64,000 nt of DNA from Mycolicibacterium goodii (GTDB lineage: Bacteria > Actinomycetota > Actinomycetes > Mycobacteriales > Mycobacteriaceae), in NCBI RefSeq assembly GCF_001187505.1, contig NZ_CP012150.1, positions 4,278,001-4,342,000 on the forward strand. Direction: 5' to 3'. Position numbers and translations under genes: made by a program. The notes below the pieces were generated by a model. The model made no database searches and was not told the origin of the DNA. It saw only the letters and a program-made list of their open reading frames with translations. Shown piece by piece: positions 1 through 8,171 of the stretch (the stretch's first letter is position 1; each line of letters starts with the position of its first letter).

Positions 1-108
1 GAATTCGCGGCTGAAACTGGCCAGGTCCTCATCGGGAATCACTCCGGACCAAGGTTTGCGGGACACTTGTCAATCCTCTCGTTGCATCACGGAACACCCG
101 GTTGCGAA

Positions 109-123
109 TAATGTCCAACATTA
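109..123. promoter_or_regulatory. Candidate FadR-type operator upstream of the SDR gene
   Basis: TAATGTCCAACATTA is a perfect inverted repeat (TAATGT/ACATTA) around CCA. It has the GT-N3-AC core typical of FadR-subfamily GntR operators. Near-identical sites lie at 3383-3399 and 5111-5151, the latter just before a FadR-type gene. Nothing else was recognised in 1-286; no gene is visible in 1-178. Confidence 0.55.
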
Positions 124-286
124 GGTGGTAGTACGGCGCCAGTCAACGATCATCGCCCCGTCACCACCGTAATCCTGCTTGTCGACGGCATTTTGGAGCT
201 GGCGCGGATGCCTGATGAGTTCCTGGGGTGGCGATCCGGCGCGTGCCGAGGTGTTATTGTCGAACAGTTACCAGGAAGGAGCGCAC

Positions 287-1069
287 ATGGACGTGGGTCT
301 GGCGGGGAAACACATTTTGGTCACCGGAGGTACGCGCGGAATCGGGCGGGCGACGGTGGACAAGTTGCTGGCGGAAGGGGCGCGCGTTTCAGCGGTCGCT
401 CGTACCGCAGAATCGATTGCGAAGGCCGCGGACTCGTTCGGGAACACATCGCGTCTACGCTTCGTCGAGGCCGACCTCAGCAATGAATCAGGTTGCGTCA
501 GTGCGGTTTCGGCGGCCATCAAGGGGTTTGGCACTCTTGATGGCGTTGTCAACAATGCTTCGGCGTTCTCGATAGACCGTGGGCATCCGGGCCGGGCGGA
601 GTGGTCCGAACTGTTCCAGTTGAAACTGCTCGGCTACGAGTCGGTCATCCAGGCGGCATTGCCGCACGTCTCGACGGGCAGTGGCATTGTCAACGTGTCC
701 GGAATCGCGTCGATGCGTCATTGGCCGCAATCGCCCCATGTCAGCGCGGTCAACTCAGGGGTTGAATCGCTGACTCGACATTACGCAGCAGAATTGGTCG
801 AGCGTCGAATCCGGGTCAATGTGGTGGTGCCGGGCACCACTGCCACGGATCGGTATCTCGGCAGGGTCAGCAAGGTCCAGGAGCGCGACGGGCTGGACGC
901 CGATGAGGCAAAACGTCTGATCGACCGTACAGTTCCTCTGGGTCGACCAGTGCATCCCGAGGAGATCGCGGCCGCGATCGTCTTCCTCCTCGGTGACGTG
1001 TCCGCGAGCACGACGGGCGCGGTGCTTGTCGTGGATGGCGGTGCCATCGTGTCCCGCTCGGCCGATTGA
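287..1069 (+). CDS. Short-chain dehydrogenase/reductase-like protein lacking the YxxxK pair
   Basis: This 260-residue protein has the SDR Rossmann fold. The nucleotide-binding TGGTRGIG motif is at residues 13-20, an NNAS motif follows, and a VDGG-type C-terminus ends it. The ATG at 287 is chosen because AGGAAGGAG sits just upstream; the longer frame from 179 has no such site. At the catalytic position, where most SDRs have YxxxK, it reads H-V-S-A-V-N, so Tyr is Val152 and Lys is Asn156. Peroxisomal 2,4-dienoyl-CoA reductases also lack the Tyr but keep the Lys, so the reaction here is uncertain. It may act in the same catabolic route as the divergent PrpD and dehydrogenase genes, since all share the operator type seen upstream. 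Confidence 0.85.
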   Translation: MDVGLAGKHILVTGGTRGIGRATVDKLLAEGARVSAVARTAESIAKAADSFGNTSRLRFVEADLSNESGCVSAVSAAIKGFGTLDGVVNNASAFSIDRGHPGRAEWSELFQLKLLGYESVIQAALPHVSTGSGIVNVSGIASMRHWPQSPHVSAVNSGVESLTRHYAAELVERRIRVNVVVPGTTATDRYLGRVSKVQERDGLDADEAKRLIDRTVPLGRPVHPEEIAAAIVFLLGDVSASTTGAVLVVDGGAIVSRSAD

Positions 1070-1075
1070 CCGTAT

Positions 1076-1110
1076 GGGGCGGGATGGCGACGTCCTCATC
1101 ACCCCGCCCC
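1076..1110. terminator. GC-rich hairpin between convergent genes
   Basis: GGGGCGGG at 1076-1083 pairs with CCCGCCCC at 1103-1110, giving an 8-bp GC stem. It lies in the 49-bp gap between the stop codons of the SDR gene and the convergent MmgE/PrpD gene. There is no T-run, as is usual in mycobacteria. It may serve both directions. Confidence 0.5.
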
Positions 1111-1118
1111 GGCGCGAG

Positions 1119-2411
1119 CTAGCCAACGATGACGGCTTCCTTCTGCCACCGATGCAGGAGGTCAGCCAGCCCCGCGCCCGCGGGCAGTGCCAACGCCAGA
1201 GCGGCGATGTCGCGACCTCGCGGGCCAAGGTGCTCACCGCAGCGGTGTGTGAAGTCTGTGGCGCCCCAGTGGGAAGTGTCGCCATTTCCTGCGGTGGCGT
1301 AGTGGCTCGCGTCGGCCAGGGTTAGTTCAAGTGTGGCGTTCAGCGGGTGCATCTCGGGATCGGCGTCGATCTCGATCCACCGCCGGTCGGCAGAATGTGG
1401 CAGGGTGAGCCCAGGGTGGAAGCTCTGGAGCCCCGCCACGGCAATCGATCTCACGTCGGAGATCGACCCGGCTGAATTCTGAGACTGGTTGCCGTACTGC
1501 GCAGCGAACGGGTGCAGCGATATCCGGAGGCGCGAAATCTCTCCGGTGATTCGGTCGAGCGTGCAGAGGGCGTCGAAGATCGATTGGCCGTACATGGCCA
1601 CCGGGTATCGCTTGAACGTCACGTCGTGTACCGCAGGCCGCCGGTTTGCGGTTGGGCGAGGGTCGCGCGCCCCGAAATGTGACAGGTATCCGTGCTCGGT
1701 GCCCATGCTGTCGGTTCCCGAGCGTAGGCCGGCCCCGGCTGCCAGCATTGCGGCAATACCGGATTGAACTGCCAGGGCCGGCTGGAGCCGCCAACCATCG
1801 CCGCCTGTCGCGACGACGCTGAGGGGACCACCCGCGGTCGCGGCCGCAAGCCCGATTGCCGAAATTGCCGTTGCGTCATCGAAGCTCAACAGGTACGCGG
1901 CGGTGACGGCAGCCGCCAACGGCGCAATTACCGATGTCACTCGCCAACCCCGATGAGAAACGGTCGGCAGCAATCGGTCGGCAAGCGCGCCGGCGCATTC
2001 GTAACCAGCCACGACGGACCGCAGGAATCTGTCTCCACTGAGATGGCAGTTCTTCCAGACATCTTCGGCGATGGCGACGGCCACAGGAATAACCGCTAGC
2101 CCGGGATGGGCCGCGACTCGGTAGGAATCATCGGTCAGTTGGGCATGCATCAAGTATGCGTTGGCCGTTGCCGCACCTGACGGTGATGCGACAACGCCTG
2201 ACCCTGGCACGCTGCATGCTCCGTGTCCGCTGATCAGCGCTCGGGCAGCGGAGAGGTGATGTGCCATTTGAGCCGATGAAAGAATGTCCACCAGTCCGAC
2301 GGCCAGGCATCCGGCAGCTCGTGTCAGTGTCCGACTGTCGGCGAGGTCGGCGACCGCTTTCGCGCGTCGCCACAAATGCGAAGCCTCAGCGTCTTCCGGG
2401 AACGCGCTCAC
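1119..2411 (-). CDS. MmgE/PrpD family protein (2-methylcitrate dehydratase-like)
   Basis: The 430-residue product resembles the MmgE/PrpD family along its length. The alpha-helical N-terminal part contains the family pattern around GxGVVASPSGAATANAYLMHA, and the C-terminal part carries the FKRYPVAMYGQ-type segment. Characterised relatives dehydrate 2-methylcitrate or isomerise or decarboxylate related di- and tricarboxylates; the substrate here cannot be told. The start is taken as the GTG at 2411, which overlaps the stop of the upstream dehydrogenase gene in a GTGA arrangement and so implies translational coupling. A longer in-frame reading to 2510 would run into that gene. The family often needs no metal cofactor. 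Confidence 0.85.
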   Translation of the reverse strand: MSAFPEDAEASHLWRRAKAVADLADSRTLTRAAGCLAVGLVDILSSAQMAHHLSAARALISGHGACSVPGSGVVASPSGAATANAYLMHAQLTDDSYRVAAHPGLAVIPVAVAIAEDVWKNCHLSGDRFLRSVVAGYECAGALADRLLPTVSHRGWRVTSVIAPLAAAVTAAYLLSFDDATAISAIGLAAATAGGPLSVVATGGDGWRLQPALAVQSGIAAMLAAGAGLRSGTDSMGTEHGYLSHFGARDPRPTANRRPAVHDVTFKRYPVAMYGQSIFDALCTLDRITGEISRLRISLHPFAAQYGNQSQNSAGSISDVRSIAVAGLQSFHPGLTLPHSADRRWIEIDADPEMHPLNATLELTLADASHYATAGNGDTSHWGATDFTHRCGEHLGPRGRDIAALALALPAGAGLADLLHRWQKEAVIVG

Positions 2412-3307
2412 GCGGGGAGTCCCTCGGCCAGCCCTGCCATGGCAGCGTAGAACGACACAATGTGCGTACAGTCCTGTTGTCCGAATCCATGTTTGGCCGC
2501 CTCGTGCCATATTGCCTGCACGGCGGCGCCCAACGGGGCATTCACGCCGAGTTCTGTTGCCAGTTCCAGGAATAGTGAGACGTCTTTGAGAGCACCCGAC
2601 GTCGGGAACCCGAAGTCGAATCGCCCAGTGAGGACGTGCCGGGGGAACTTCACTGCTGTGGCTGAGTTGCGACCGGAGCTCGCGTTGAGCGCTTCGAGGG
2701 CAGTATCCAACGGAATTCCGGCCTTGCGGGTGATTGCGGTTGCTTCAGCAGTGGCAACCAGCGCGCCCAGCGAGAGCACATTGTTGGCGACTTTGACCGC
2801 TTGTGCCTGTCCGGGTTTGTCGCCGATCACGATCACCTTGTTCGCGATAACGTCGAAGACAGCCGAGCACTGCTCGACCGTCGCCCGGTTGCCTGACACC
2901 ATGACGGTCAGCGATCCGGTGCGAGCTCCTTCGGCGCCGCCGCTCACCGGGGCGTCGACGCAACCGTAACCCGCGGCGATGAGCGCGTCCGCGGCGTCCG
3001 AGAGTGCCTGTCTGCCCACGGTGGAAAGGTTGACCACCACGGTGGCGCCCAGACTTTTCCTCGACGCGATCTCGTTGATGACGCCGCGAAGCGCTTCGGC
3101 GTTCGGGAGGCACAAGAAGATGAAATCGATGTCCTGGGGCAGCGACATCAGCCTTTCGTGAATGGACACCCGGGGGTGGTCGCGGAACGGTGCCGTTCGA
3201 TCGGCGACCGTGTCGATGAGATGTAGTCGCCAACGGTCACCGTCGAGGAAGCGGCGCACCATCGGTGATGCCATGTTGCCCACGCCGACAAACGCCAGTT
3301 GTGTCAT
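2408..3307 (-). CDS. 3-hydroxyisobutyrate dehydrogenase / 6-phosphogluconate dehydrogenase-like enzyme
   Basis: This 299-residue protein belongs to the beta-hydroxyacid dehydrogenase family. It has an N-terminal GVGNMASPM dinucleotide-binding motif, the substrate-binding DAPVSGG motif near residue 120, and the GQAQAVKVANN helix with the expected catalytic Lys. A helical C-terminal domain follows. Such enzymes oxidise 3-hydroxy acids such as 3-hydroxyisobutyrate, tartronate semialdehyde or 2-(hydroxymethyl)glutarate. The exact substrate is not evident. AAGGAG precedes the ATG at 3307. The gene is first in a two-gene operon with the PrpD-like gene. A near-perfect 19-bp palindrome about 75 bp upstream is its likely operator. 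Confidence 0.88.
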   Translation of the reverse strand: MTQLAFVGVGNMASPMVRRFLDGDRWRLHLIDTVADRTAPFRDHPRVSIHERLMSLPQDIDFIFLCLPNAEALRGVINEIASRKSLGATVVVNLSTVGRQALSDAADALIAAGYGCVDAPVSGGAEGARTGSLTVMVSGNRATVEQCSAVFDVIANKVIVIGDKPGQAQAVKVANNVLSLGALVATAEATAITRKAGIPLDTALEALNASSGRNSATAVKFPRHVLTGRFDFGFPTSGALKDVSLFLELATELGVNAPLGAAVQAIWHEAAKHGFGQQDCTHIVSFYAAMAGLAEGLPA

Positions 3308-3381
3308 TGCCAGAACTCCTTGTGGTGGGGGTGTGGCCTGAAGCGCGGACGCCCGTCGCCGAGGCGCGTCCCGCGGTTCGG

Positions 3382-3400
3382 GTTAATGTTCAACATTAAC
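3382..3400. promoter_or_regulatory. Near-perfect 19-bp palindromic operator
   Basis: GTTAATGTTCAACATTAAC is symmetric except at its central base and has the GT-N3-AC core seen at 109-123 and 5111-5151. It lies in the 364-bp gap between the divergent dehydrogenase and MHS transporter genes. It is well placed to control the minus-strand operon. Confidence 0.65.
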
Positions 3401-3588
3401 TGATCGGGCCCGGCCATATCGACCTCTTGTTGCTACTTCGGTTGCTGTCGCTGACGGCCGATGCGGGAGAACCAGGTATGCCCACAGGTAATGATGAATC
3501 CAATATCGCTGCGACGCAGAGTGTCGCGAGCGAACCTCCCCCGCCTATCCGGCGGTGTTCCCCGCATTAAAAGCGCACCGATTTAAAA

Positions 3589-3610
3589 GTCGGACCTTGA
3601 ACTGTCGGAC
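3589..3610. promoter_or_regulatory. Two direct GTCGGAC boxes before the MHS transporter
   Basis: GTCGGAC occurs at 3589-3595 and 3604-3610, a spacing of 15 bp, each within an AT-flanked GT-N3-AC context (AAAGTCGGACCTT, ACTGTCGGACTTAA). They lie 60-80 bp before the transporter start. They may be degenerate copies of the operator at 3382-3400. A third AATGTCGGACCTT lies at 5951-5963. Confidence 0.35.
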
Positions 3611-3671
3611 TTAATCGTCTACTTTGAGCGCAGTCGCGCTGTGACGTGCGCAACATCAGAAAGGTTGATCC

Positions 3672-5036
3672 ATGCCGGCCACCCCGACATCGCAGGTCTC
3701 CATGCCGAAGGTCGCGTTCGCCAGCTTCATCGGCACGTTGATCGAGTTCTTCGACATGTTCATCTTCAGCACCGCATCGGCGCTGGTGTTCAACAAGATT
3801 TTCTTTCCGTCGCTCGATCCCCTCGCGGGTACCCTGGCGGCCTTCGCGGCGTTCGGCGTCGCATTTGTGGTGAGGCCGCTCGGTGGCGTCGTCTTCGGCC
3901 ACTTCGGCGACCGGGTGGGCAGGAAGAAAATGCTCGTCACGAGCTTGGTCCTCATGGGCACGGGTACAGCGGCGGTCGGACTGCTGCCGACGTATGCCCA
4001 AATCGGCATCTGGGCGCCGATTCTCTTGGTGGCGACCCGGCTGCTCCAGGGTCTCGCGATCGGCGGAGAGTGGAGCGGTGCTGTGCTCATGGCGGTAGAG
4101 CACGCACCGAAGAGTCGCCGGGCCTTCTATGGCAGCTGGCCGTTGTGCGGGGTCCCGGGCGGGCTTGTCCTCGCGACGATCGCTTTCTATGTGATCGGGC
4201 TGCTACCCGAAGAGCAGATGATGAGCTGGGGCTGGCGAGTGCCGTTCCTCGCCAGCGCGGTGCTGCTGCTGATCGGCCTCTACATCCGGTTGCGGATTTC
4301 CGAATCGCCGGCTTTCAAGGCTGTCCAGAAGAACAAGCGGGAAGTGGAGTTTCCGGCGCTCGAAGTCGTGCGCAATGCAGGCAAAGGGGTCGTCATCGCC
4401 ATACTGGCCATGGCTGCGAACAGTGTGTTCTTCTATATGGCAACGGTTTTCGCGTTGTCCTACGGAGAACGACAGGGTGCCAGTCGTGGCCTTATCCTCA
4501 TCGCCGTCATGTGCGCCGCGGCCGCACAGATCGTCACACTACCGATCGCTGCCGTGCTGGCAGACCGATATGGACGACGTCCGGTGATGATCGCGGGGTG
4601 CTTGATAGGAGCCGCGTCGGCCTTTCCGATCTTCTGGCTTTTGGACACGACCAACTTCTTTGCAATCCTCGCGGCGATGGTGCTCGCCATACCTGTCGTC
4701 CATTCGCTGACCTATGCGCCGATGGCGAGTTTCATCTCGGAATTGTTCGAAACCCGCCTGCGCTACAGCGGTTCCGCGATGGGCTACCAGTTCGGTTCCA
4801 TGCTCTGGAGTGCCCCCGTCCCGTTTGTTTCAGCGGCTCTGTTCGCCTGGGCTGGGCAAAGTTGGCCGCTGTCCGTGTACATGTTGGTTGGGACGCTGGT
4901 GTCTATCGGCGCGATCTGGTGGGCCCGGGAGACATTCCGAGACGAGATCACGGAGTTCGACCAGCCTCCCGCGGCAGGCACTGCGTCGAGTACTCGGCAT
5001 GTGAGCGTCGAACACACGGCCTCATCGGGCCTTTAG
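3672..5036 (+). CDS. MHS-family (metabolite:H+ symporter) MFS transporter
   Basis: The 454-residue protein has about twelve hydrophobic segments. It shows the MHS hallmarks: an N-terminal GTLIEFFDMFIF segment, GHFGDRVGRKK in the first cytoplasmic loop, and the RLLQGLAIGGEWSGA motif. MHS members import organic acids, shikimate, proline, betaine and similar solutes with protons. The ATG at 3672 follows a GAAAGG ribosome site; a competing frame from 3641 is a shadow. The neighbouring PrpD-like and hydroxyacid dehydrogenase genes suggest a branched or hydroxylated carboxylic acid as substrate. That is inference from context only. Confidence 0.88.
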   Translation: MPATPTSQVSMPKVAFASFIGTLIEFFDMFIFSTASALVFNKIFFPSLDPLAGTLAAFAAFGVAFVVRPLGGVVFGHFGDRVGRKKMLVTSLVLMGTGTAAVGLLPTYAQIGIWAPILLVATRLLQGLAIGGEWSGAVLMAVEHAPKSRRAFYGSWPLCGVPGGLVLATIAFYVIGLLPEEQMMSWGWRVPFLASAVLLLIGLYIRLRISESPAFKAVQKNKREVEFPALEVVRNAGKGVVIAILAMAANSVFFYMATVFALSYGERQGASRGLILIAVMCAAAAQIVTLPIAAVLADRYGRRPVMIAGCLIGAASAFPIFWLLDTTNFFAILAAMVLAIPVVHSLTYAPMASFISELFETRLRYSGSAMGYQFGSMLWSAPVPFVSAALFAWAGQSWPLSVYMLVGTLVSIGAIWWARETFRDEITEFDQPPAAGTASSTRHVSVEHTASSGL

Positions 5037-5110
5037 GACGAGTGTGCGGGGCGAGCCCAACTGACGCTGGTACGCGGCTGGATGCTCGCATACCAAACCC
5101 GATGCCCCCG

Positions 5111-5151
5111 CGGTGCTAATGTGGGACGGTAAACGTCGTACATTAGCACCG
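5111..5151. promoter_or_regulatory. 12-bp perfect inverted repeat enclosing two GT-N3-AC operator cores
   Basis: CGGTGCTAATGT at 5111-5122 is exactly repeated in inverse at 5140-5151, with a 17-bp spacer. Each arm end forms part of a GT-N3-AC core (TAATGTGGGACGGTA and AAACGTCGTACATTA), so the structure may hold two regulator dimers face to face. It lies 22 bp before the GntR gene and just after the transporter gene, which suggests autoregulation. A hairpin terminator is the alternative, but no T-run follows. Confidence 0.6.
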
Positions 5152-5172
5152 TGAGGTGCGAAAGGTCAGCCG

Positions 5173-5913
5173 ATGCCTCTCGCAAGCAGTAGTGACGCGC
5201 ACAGGTCGATCGGTCGAGCTGTCTTACGGCCTCGGCAGCAGGTCGAGGAGACCATCAAGGCCGCGATTCTCTCCGGTGAGCTTCGGTCGGGGGAGATGCT
5301 CCCCCCGGAGTCCGAGCTCGCGCGGCAGTTCAACGTCAGTCGCACTACGTTGCGTGAAGCCCTTCGGTCGCTCGTCTCGCAGCATCTGATCACCAAGATC
5401 CCAGGTGCTCGCGGTGGCAATGTCGTTCGTGCCGTCGATTACCGCGCGCTCAGTTCCGTGATGACCGAAGCGGTCGACAACCTACTCGCACTTGGTGGGA
5501 TCGGCTTTGAGGAGGTGGCGGACGTGCGCCAGTTCCTGGAAGTGCCGTCGGTGCGATTGGCTGCCAAGCATCGGTCCAGCGGCGAGCTTGCCACGCTCTC
5601 CGATATCGTGCAGCGCCAGAAAACGGCGTCGGTGGACGACCCGGACATACCTGAACTCGACCGGCAGTTCCACACTCTCATCGCGCAGGCGTCTGGGAAC
5701 CGCGTATTGGCCTCCCTTGTCAGTGCGCTCCACAAGGCGACGGAACCGGTTCATTACCTTAATCTTTCGCCGGAAGTGGGTCGTGAGACCGTACGTCAGC
5801 ACGCGGCCATCCTGCGGGCGATCCAAAACCAGGATGCCAATGCCGGCGAGAAGGCGATCGTGGAACATCTCACGTACCTGAGTCGGCATATCCAAGCGCA
5901 CCGGGCTGGCTAA
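5173..5913 (+). CDS. FadR-subfamily GntR transcriptional regulator
   Basis: This 246-residue protein has a GntR winged helix (residues about 17-85, with the ESELARQFNVSRTTLREALR pattern). An FCD ligand-binding domain follows. The FCD metal site looks intact, with Asp163, His167, His210 and His232 in the usual spacing. The ATG at 5173 follows GAAAGG. The cluster of GT-N3-AC operators at 109, 3382, 3589 and 5111 makes it the likely local regulator of the SDR, PrpD, dehydrogenase and MHS genes. The effector is probably a small carboxylate, as for other metal-containing FCD domains; its identity is unknown. Confidence 0.88.
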   Translation: MPLASSSDAHRSIGRAVLRPRQQVEETIKAAILSGELRSGEMLPPESELARQFNVSRTTLREALRSLVSQHLITKIPGARGGNVVRAVDYRALSSVMTEAVDNLLALGGIGFEEVADVRQFLEVPSVRLAAKHRSSGELATLSDIVQRQKTASVDDPDIPELDRQFHTLIAQASGNRVLASLVSALHKATEPVHYLNLSPEVGRETVRQHAAILRAIQNQDANAGEKAIVEHLTYLSRHIQAHRAG

Positions 5914-6017
5914 CCGACCCCGACCACCACCCCGCGTCGAATGTCATCTCAATGTCGGACCTTGTCTTGAGCGGCCATTCCGGGACTGCTACTTGTGTGC
6001 GATAGCCAAGCGTCGCG

Positions 6018-7416
6018 TCACACGACCGATCTCTTGTCGGGAGTCCGTTCGGATTGGCTGGGCGCGGTGGGGGAGGTCTCGACCGCGGAGGCCTCTTCGA
6101 GGCTGCGGTCCTTGGTTTCGGTGGCCAGCAGTGCGCATGTCACGAAAGCTGCTGCGGTGAGGATGGCTCCGAAGAGCATGGTGATGCCGACGCCGAGGGT
6201 GGAGATGCTCAGGGGGCAGCAGGTAGGTTCCGGTCGCTGCGCCGAATCGGCTGATTCCGGTGGTGAGCCCGACGGCGGTGGCACGGAATTCGGTGGGGAA
6301 CAACTCGTTCGGGTAGATCCACACCAGGATGCTGGGACCGCCGGAGATGAACGAGTATGCGCAGAACGCGGCGACGACAAACCACAGCGGCGCGTCGGCC
6401 CACAGCCACAAGCCGACCAGGGGAAGCACCATCAGGCCCAGCGGGACGACGGCGAGTGGGCGCCGGCCCCAGTGTTCGACGAGATACAGCGACAGGATGG
6501 AGCCTGCGACGGTGAGCCCGATGATGACGGTCTCCACGAGCAGTCCGCTGGGGCCGTCACCTTGGATGTGGAAGCCGGTGAGGATCGAGGGCAGGTATGT
6601 CAGCAGGGCGTACAACGGGGTGACCACGGCCAGGTACAGCATCGAGCACATGACGATGCGTTTGAGGTACTCACCGCGGAGGAATTGCGAGAGATCCCTT
6701 TTCGGGGACTCGACGTCGGGTTCGTCTGTGATCGCGCTGAGCGTGGGACGCACGCCGTAGATGCGTTCGACGACGTCCTCGGCGTCGGAGATCCGTCCCT
6801 GGCGGAGCAGCCACCGGGGGGATTCGGGAATGCCGCGGCGTGCCAGGATGACGATCACACCGAGGACGGCGCTGGTGGCCAGAAGCCAGCGCCAGTTGTC
6901 GTTGCCTCCGGACACGGCGACGACGACGGCTCCGACGATGTAGGCGCCCACGGCGCCGGCCGACCAGGCCACCGCCGACATTCCCACCATGGCTCCGCGT
7001 CTGCGGGTGGGGGTGAACTCGGTCAGCAGGGAGGTGGCGATCGGGTAATCGGCGCCGATGGCCGCGCCGATGATGAACCGCAGGACGATGAGTTGCCATG
7101 GGGCGCTGACGAAAACGGAAAGGGCGCAGGCGACGACCAGGACCACGAGGTCGAGGGCGTACATCTTCTCGCGGCCGATGCGGTCGGTGAGGAACCCGAA
7201 CAGGGTGGCGCCGAAGAAGATGCCGACCAGCGAGGCCGCACCGATCAGGCCGCTTTCGGTGGTGGTCGGGTTCAGTTGTTCGGAGACTCCGAGCAGCGCC
7301 ACGCCGATGATGCTCATGACGTAGCCGTCGAGGAACGGGCCTCCGCAGCAGGCAATCAGGATGCGGGTGTGAAAGCCGCCCTTGGCGGGGCGGTCCATTA
7401 CATCGAGTGGGTTCAT
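6018..7416 (-). CDS. MFS transporter (sugar-porter type) interrupted by a frameshift
   Basis: The N-terminal 390 or so residues read as a normal MFS carrier with FGFLTDRIGREKM, a PESPRWLLRQGR loop and LVEHWGRRPL. After GTYLLP the frame turns into a basic, non-membrane tail ending at 5989. The other frame gives a convincing last helix, STLGVGITMLFGAILTAAAF, and a hydrophilic tail ending at 6018. One surplus base in the C5 run (G5 on the plus strand, 6212-6216) explains this. With four bases the reading would be LPLSISTLG. It is either a real inactivating or phase-variable frameshift or a sequence error. The ATG at 7416 overlaps the enoyl-CoA hydratase stop (ATGA), so it is the last gene of the acyl-CoA operon. 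Confidence 0.8.
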
Positions 7417-8171
7417 GGTTGTTTCACTTCGTCATGGGTCTGGGCGGTGGGCGAGGTTCTGTTGAGGACGGCGTAGGCGAGCCGTTCGAGGAGCAACGAG
7501 GCTGCGTGGGAAGCGTCGGGGCTGGCGTGGATGACCTGTTTGGTCACCGAGGCGACGAGCGGGTCGTGCTCGGCGATCTCATGGGCGATGGCCAGCGCCG
7601 TTTGGATGTGGCTGCCCTGGTCGGTGACCTCGGTGAGCAGACCCCACTGCAGGGCCTCGCGGGCGCCGAATCGGCGTCCGCGCAGGATCAGGTCGGTGGC
7701 CCGTCCGTAGCCGATGGTGCGCGCCGCCCGGGTGACACCGCCGGAGGACGGCAGGATGCCTATCTGGATTTCGGGGAAGCCGAAGACGGCCGTCTCGTCG
7801 GCGACCCGGATGTCGGCGGCGAGGCTGAGTTCCAGGCCGCCGCCGAGGCAGTAGCCCGCGACGGCGACCACGGTGGGTTGCGGGAGTTCGGCGAACACCT
7901 CGTAGACCGAACCGGAGTTCTGGTAGTAGGCGAGGATGGCATCCGGTGTGAGGGTGCGGATTTCGTTGACATCCGCGCCGGCGCTGAACACCGTGTTGCC
8001 GCCGGTGACGACGACTACGCGGCTGGATCGGACCTCCTGCGTCCGCAACGCTGTGAGCAGCTGGGTTTCCATGTGCGTCGACAAGGCGTTGAGTTTGTGT
8101 TCACGGCGCAGGGTGATGAGGGCGACGTCGCCGTCGCGGGTGACCTCGACCGAGCCGGGTTCGCCGGTCAC
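7413..8171 (-). CDS. Enoyl-CoA hydratase/isomerase family protein
   Basis: The 252-residue crotonase-fold protein has the oxyanion-hole segments FSAGADVNE and GYCLGGGLELSLAADIRVA. The GFPEIQIGILPSSGG region carries the expected acidic residue. The start is the GTG at 8171, which overlaps the acyl-CoA dehydrogenase stop in a GTGA arrangement. A long fused reading frame upstream is an artefact of GC-rich DNA. It sits between an acyl-CoA dehydrogenase and a transporter gene in one operon. It most likely hydrates an enoyl-CoA made by the neighbouring dehydrogenase. Confidence 0.88.
   Translation of the reverse strand: MTGEPGSVEVTRDGDVALITLRREHKLNALSTHMETQLLTALRTQEVRSSRVVVVTGGNTVFSAGADVNEIRTLTPDAILAYYQNSGSVYEVFAELPQPTVVAVAGYCLGGGLELSLAADIRVADETAVFGFPEIQIGILPSSGGVTRAARTIGYGRATDLILRGRRFGAREALQWGLLTEVTDQGSHIQTALAIAHEIAEHDPLVASVTKQVIHASPDASHAASLLLERLAYAVLNRTSPTAQTHDEVKQP

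Noticed and set aside
5989..7476. Long plus-strand frame (493 residues) opposite the MFS gene
   Set aside because: Its product is Gly/Asp/Glu-rich without recognised motifs, and codon use fits the minus-strand transporter.
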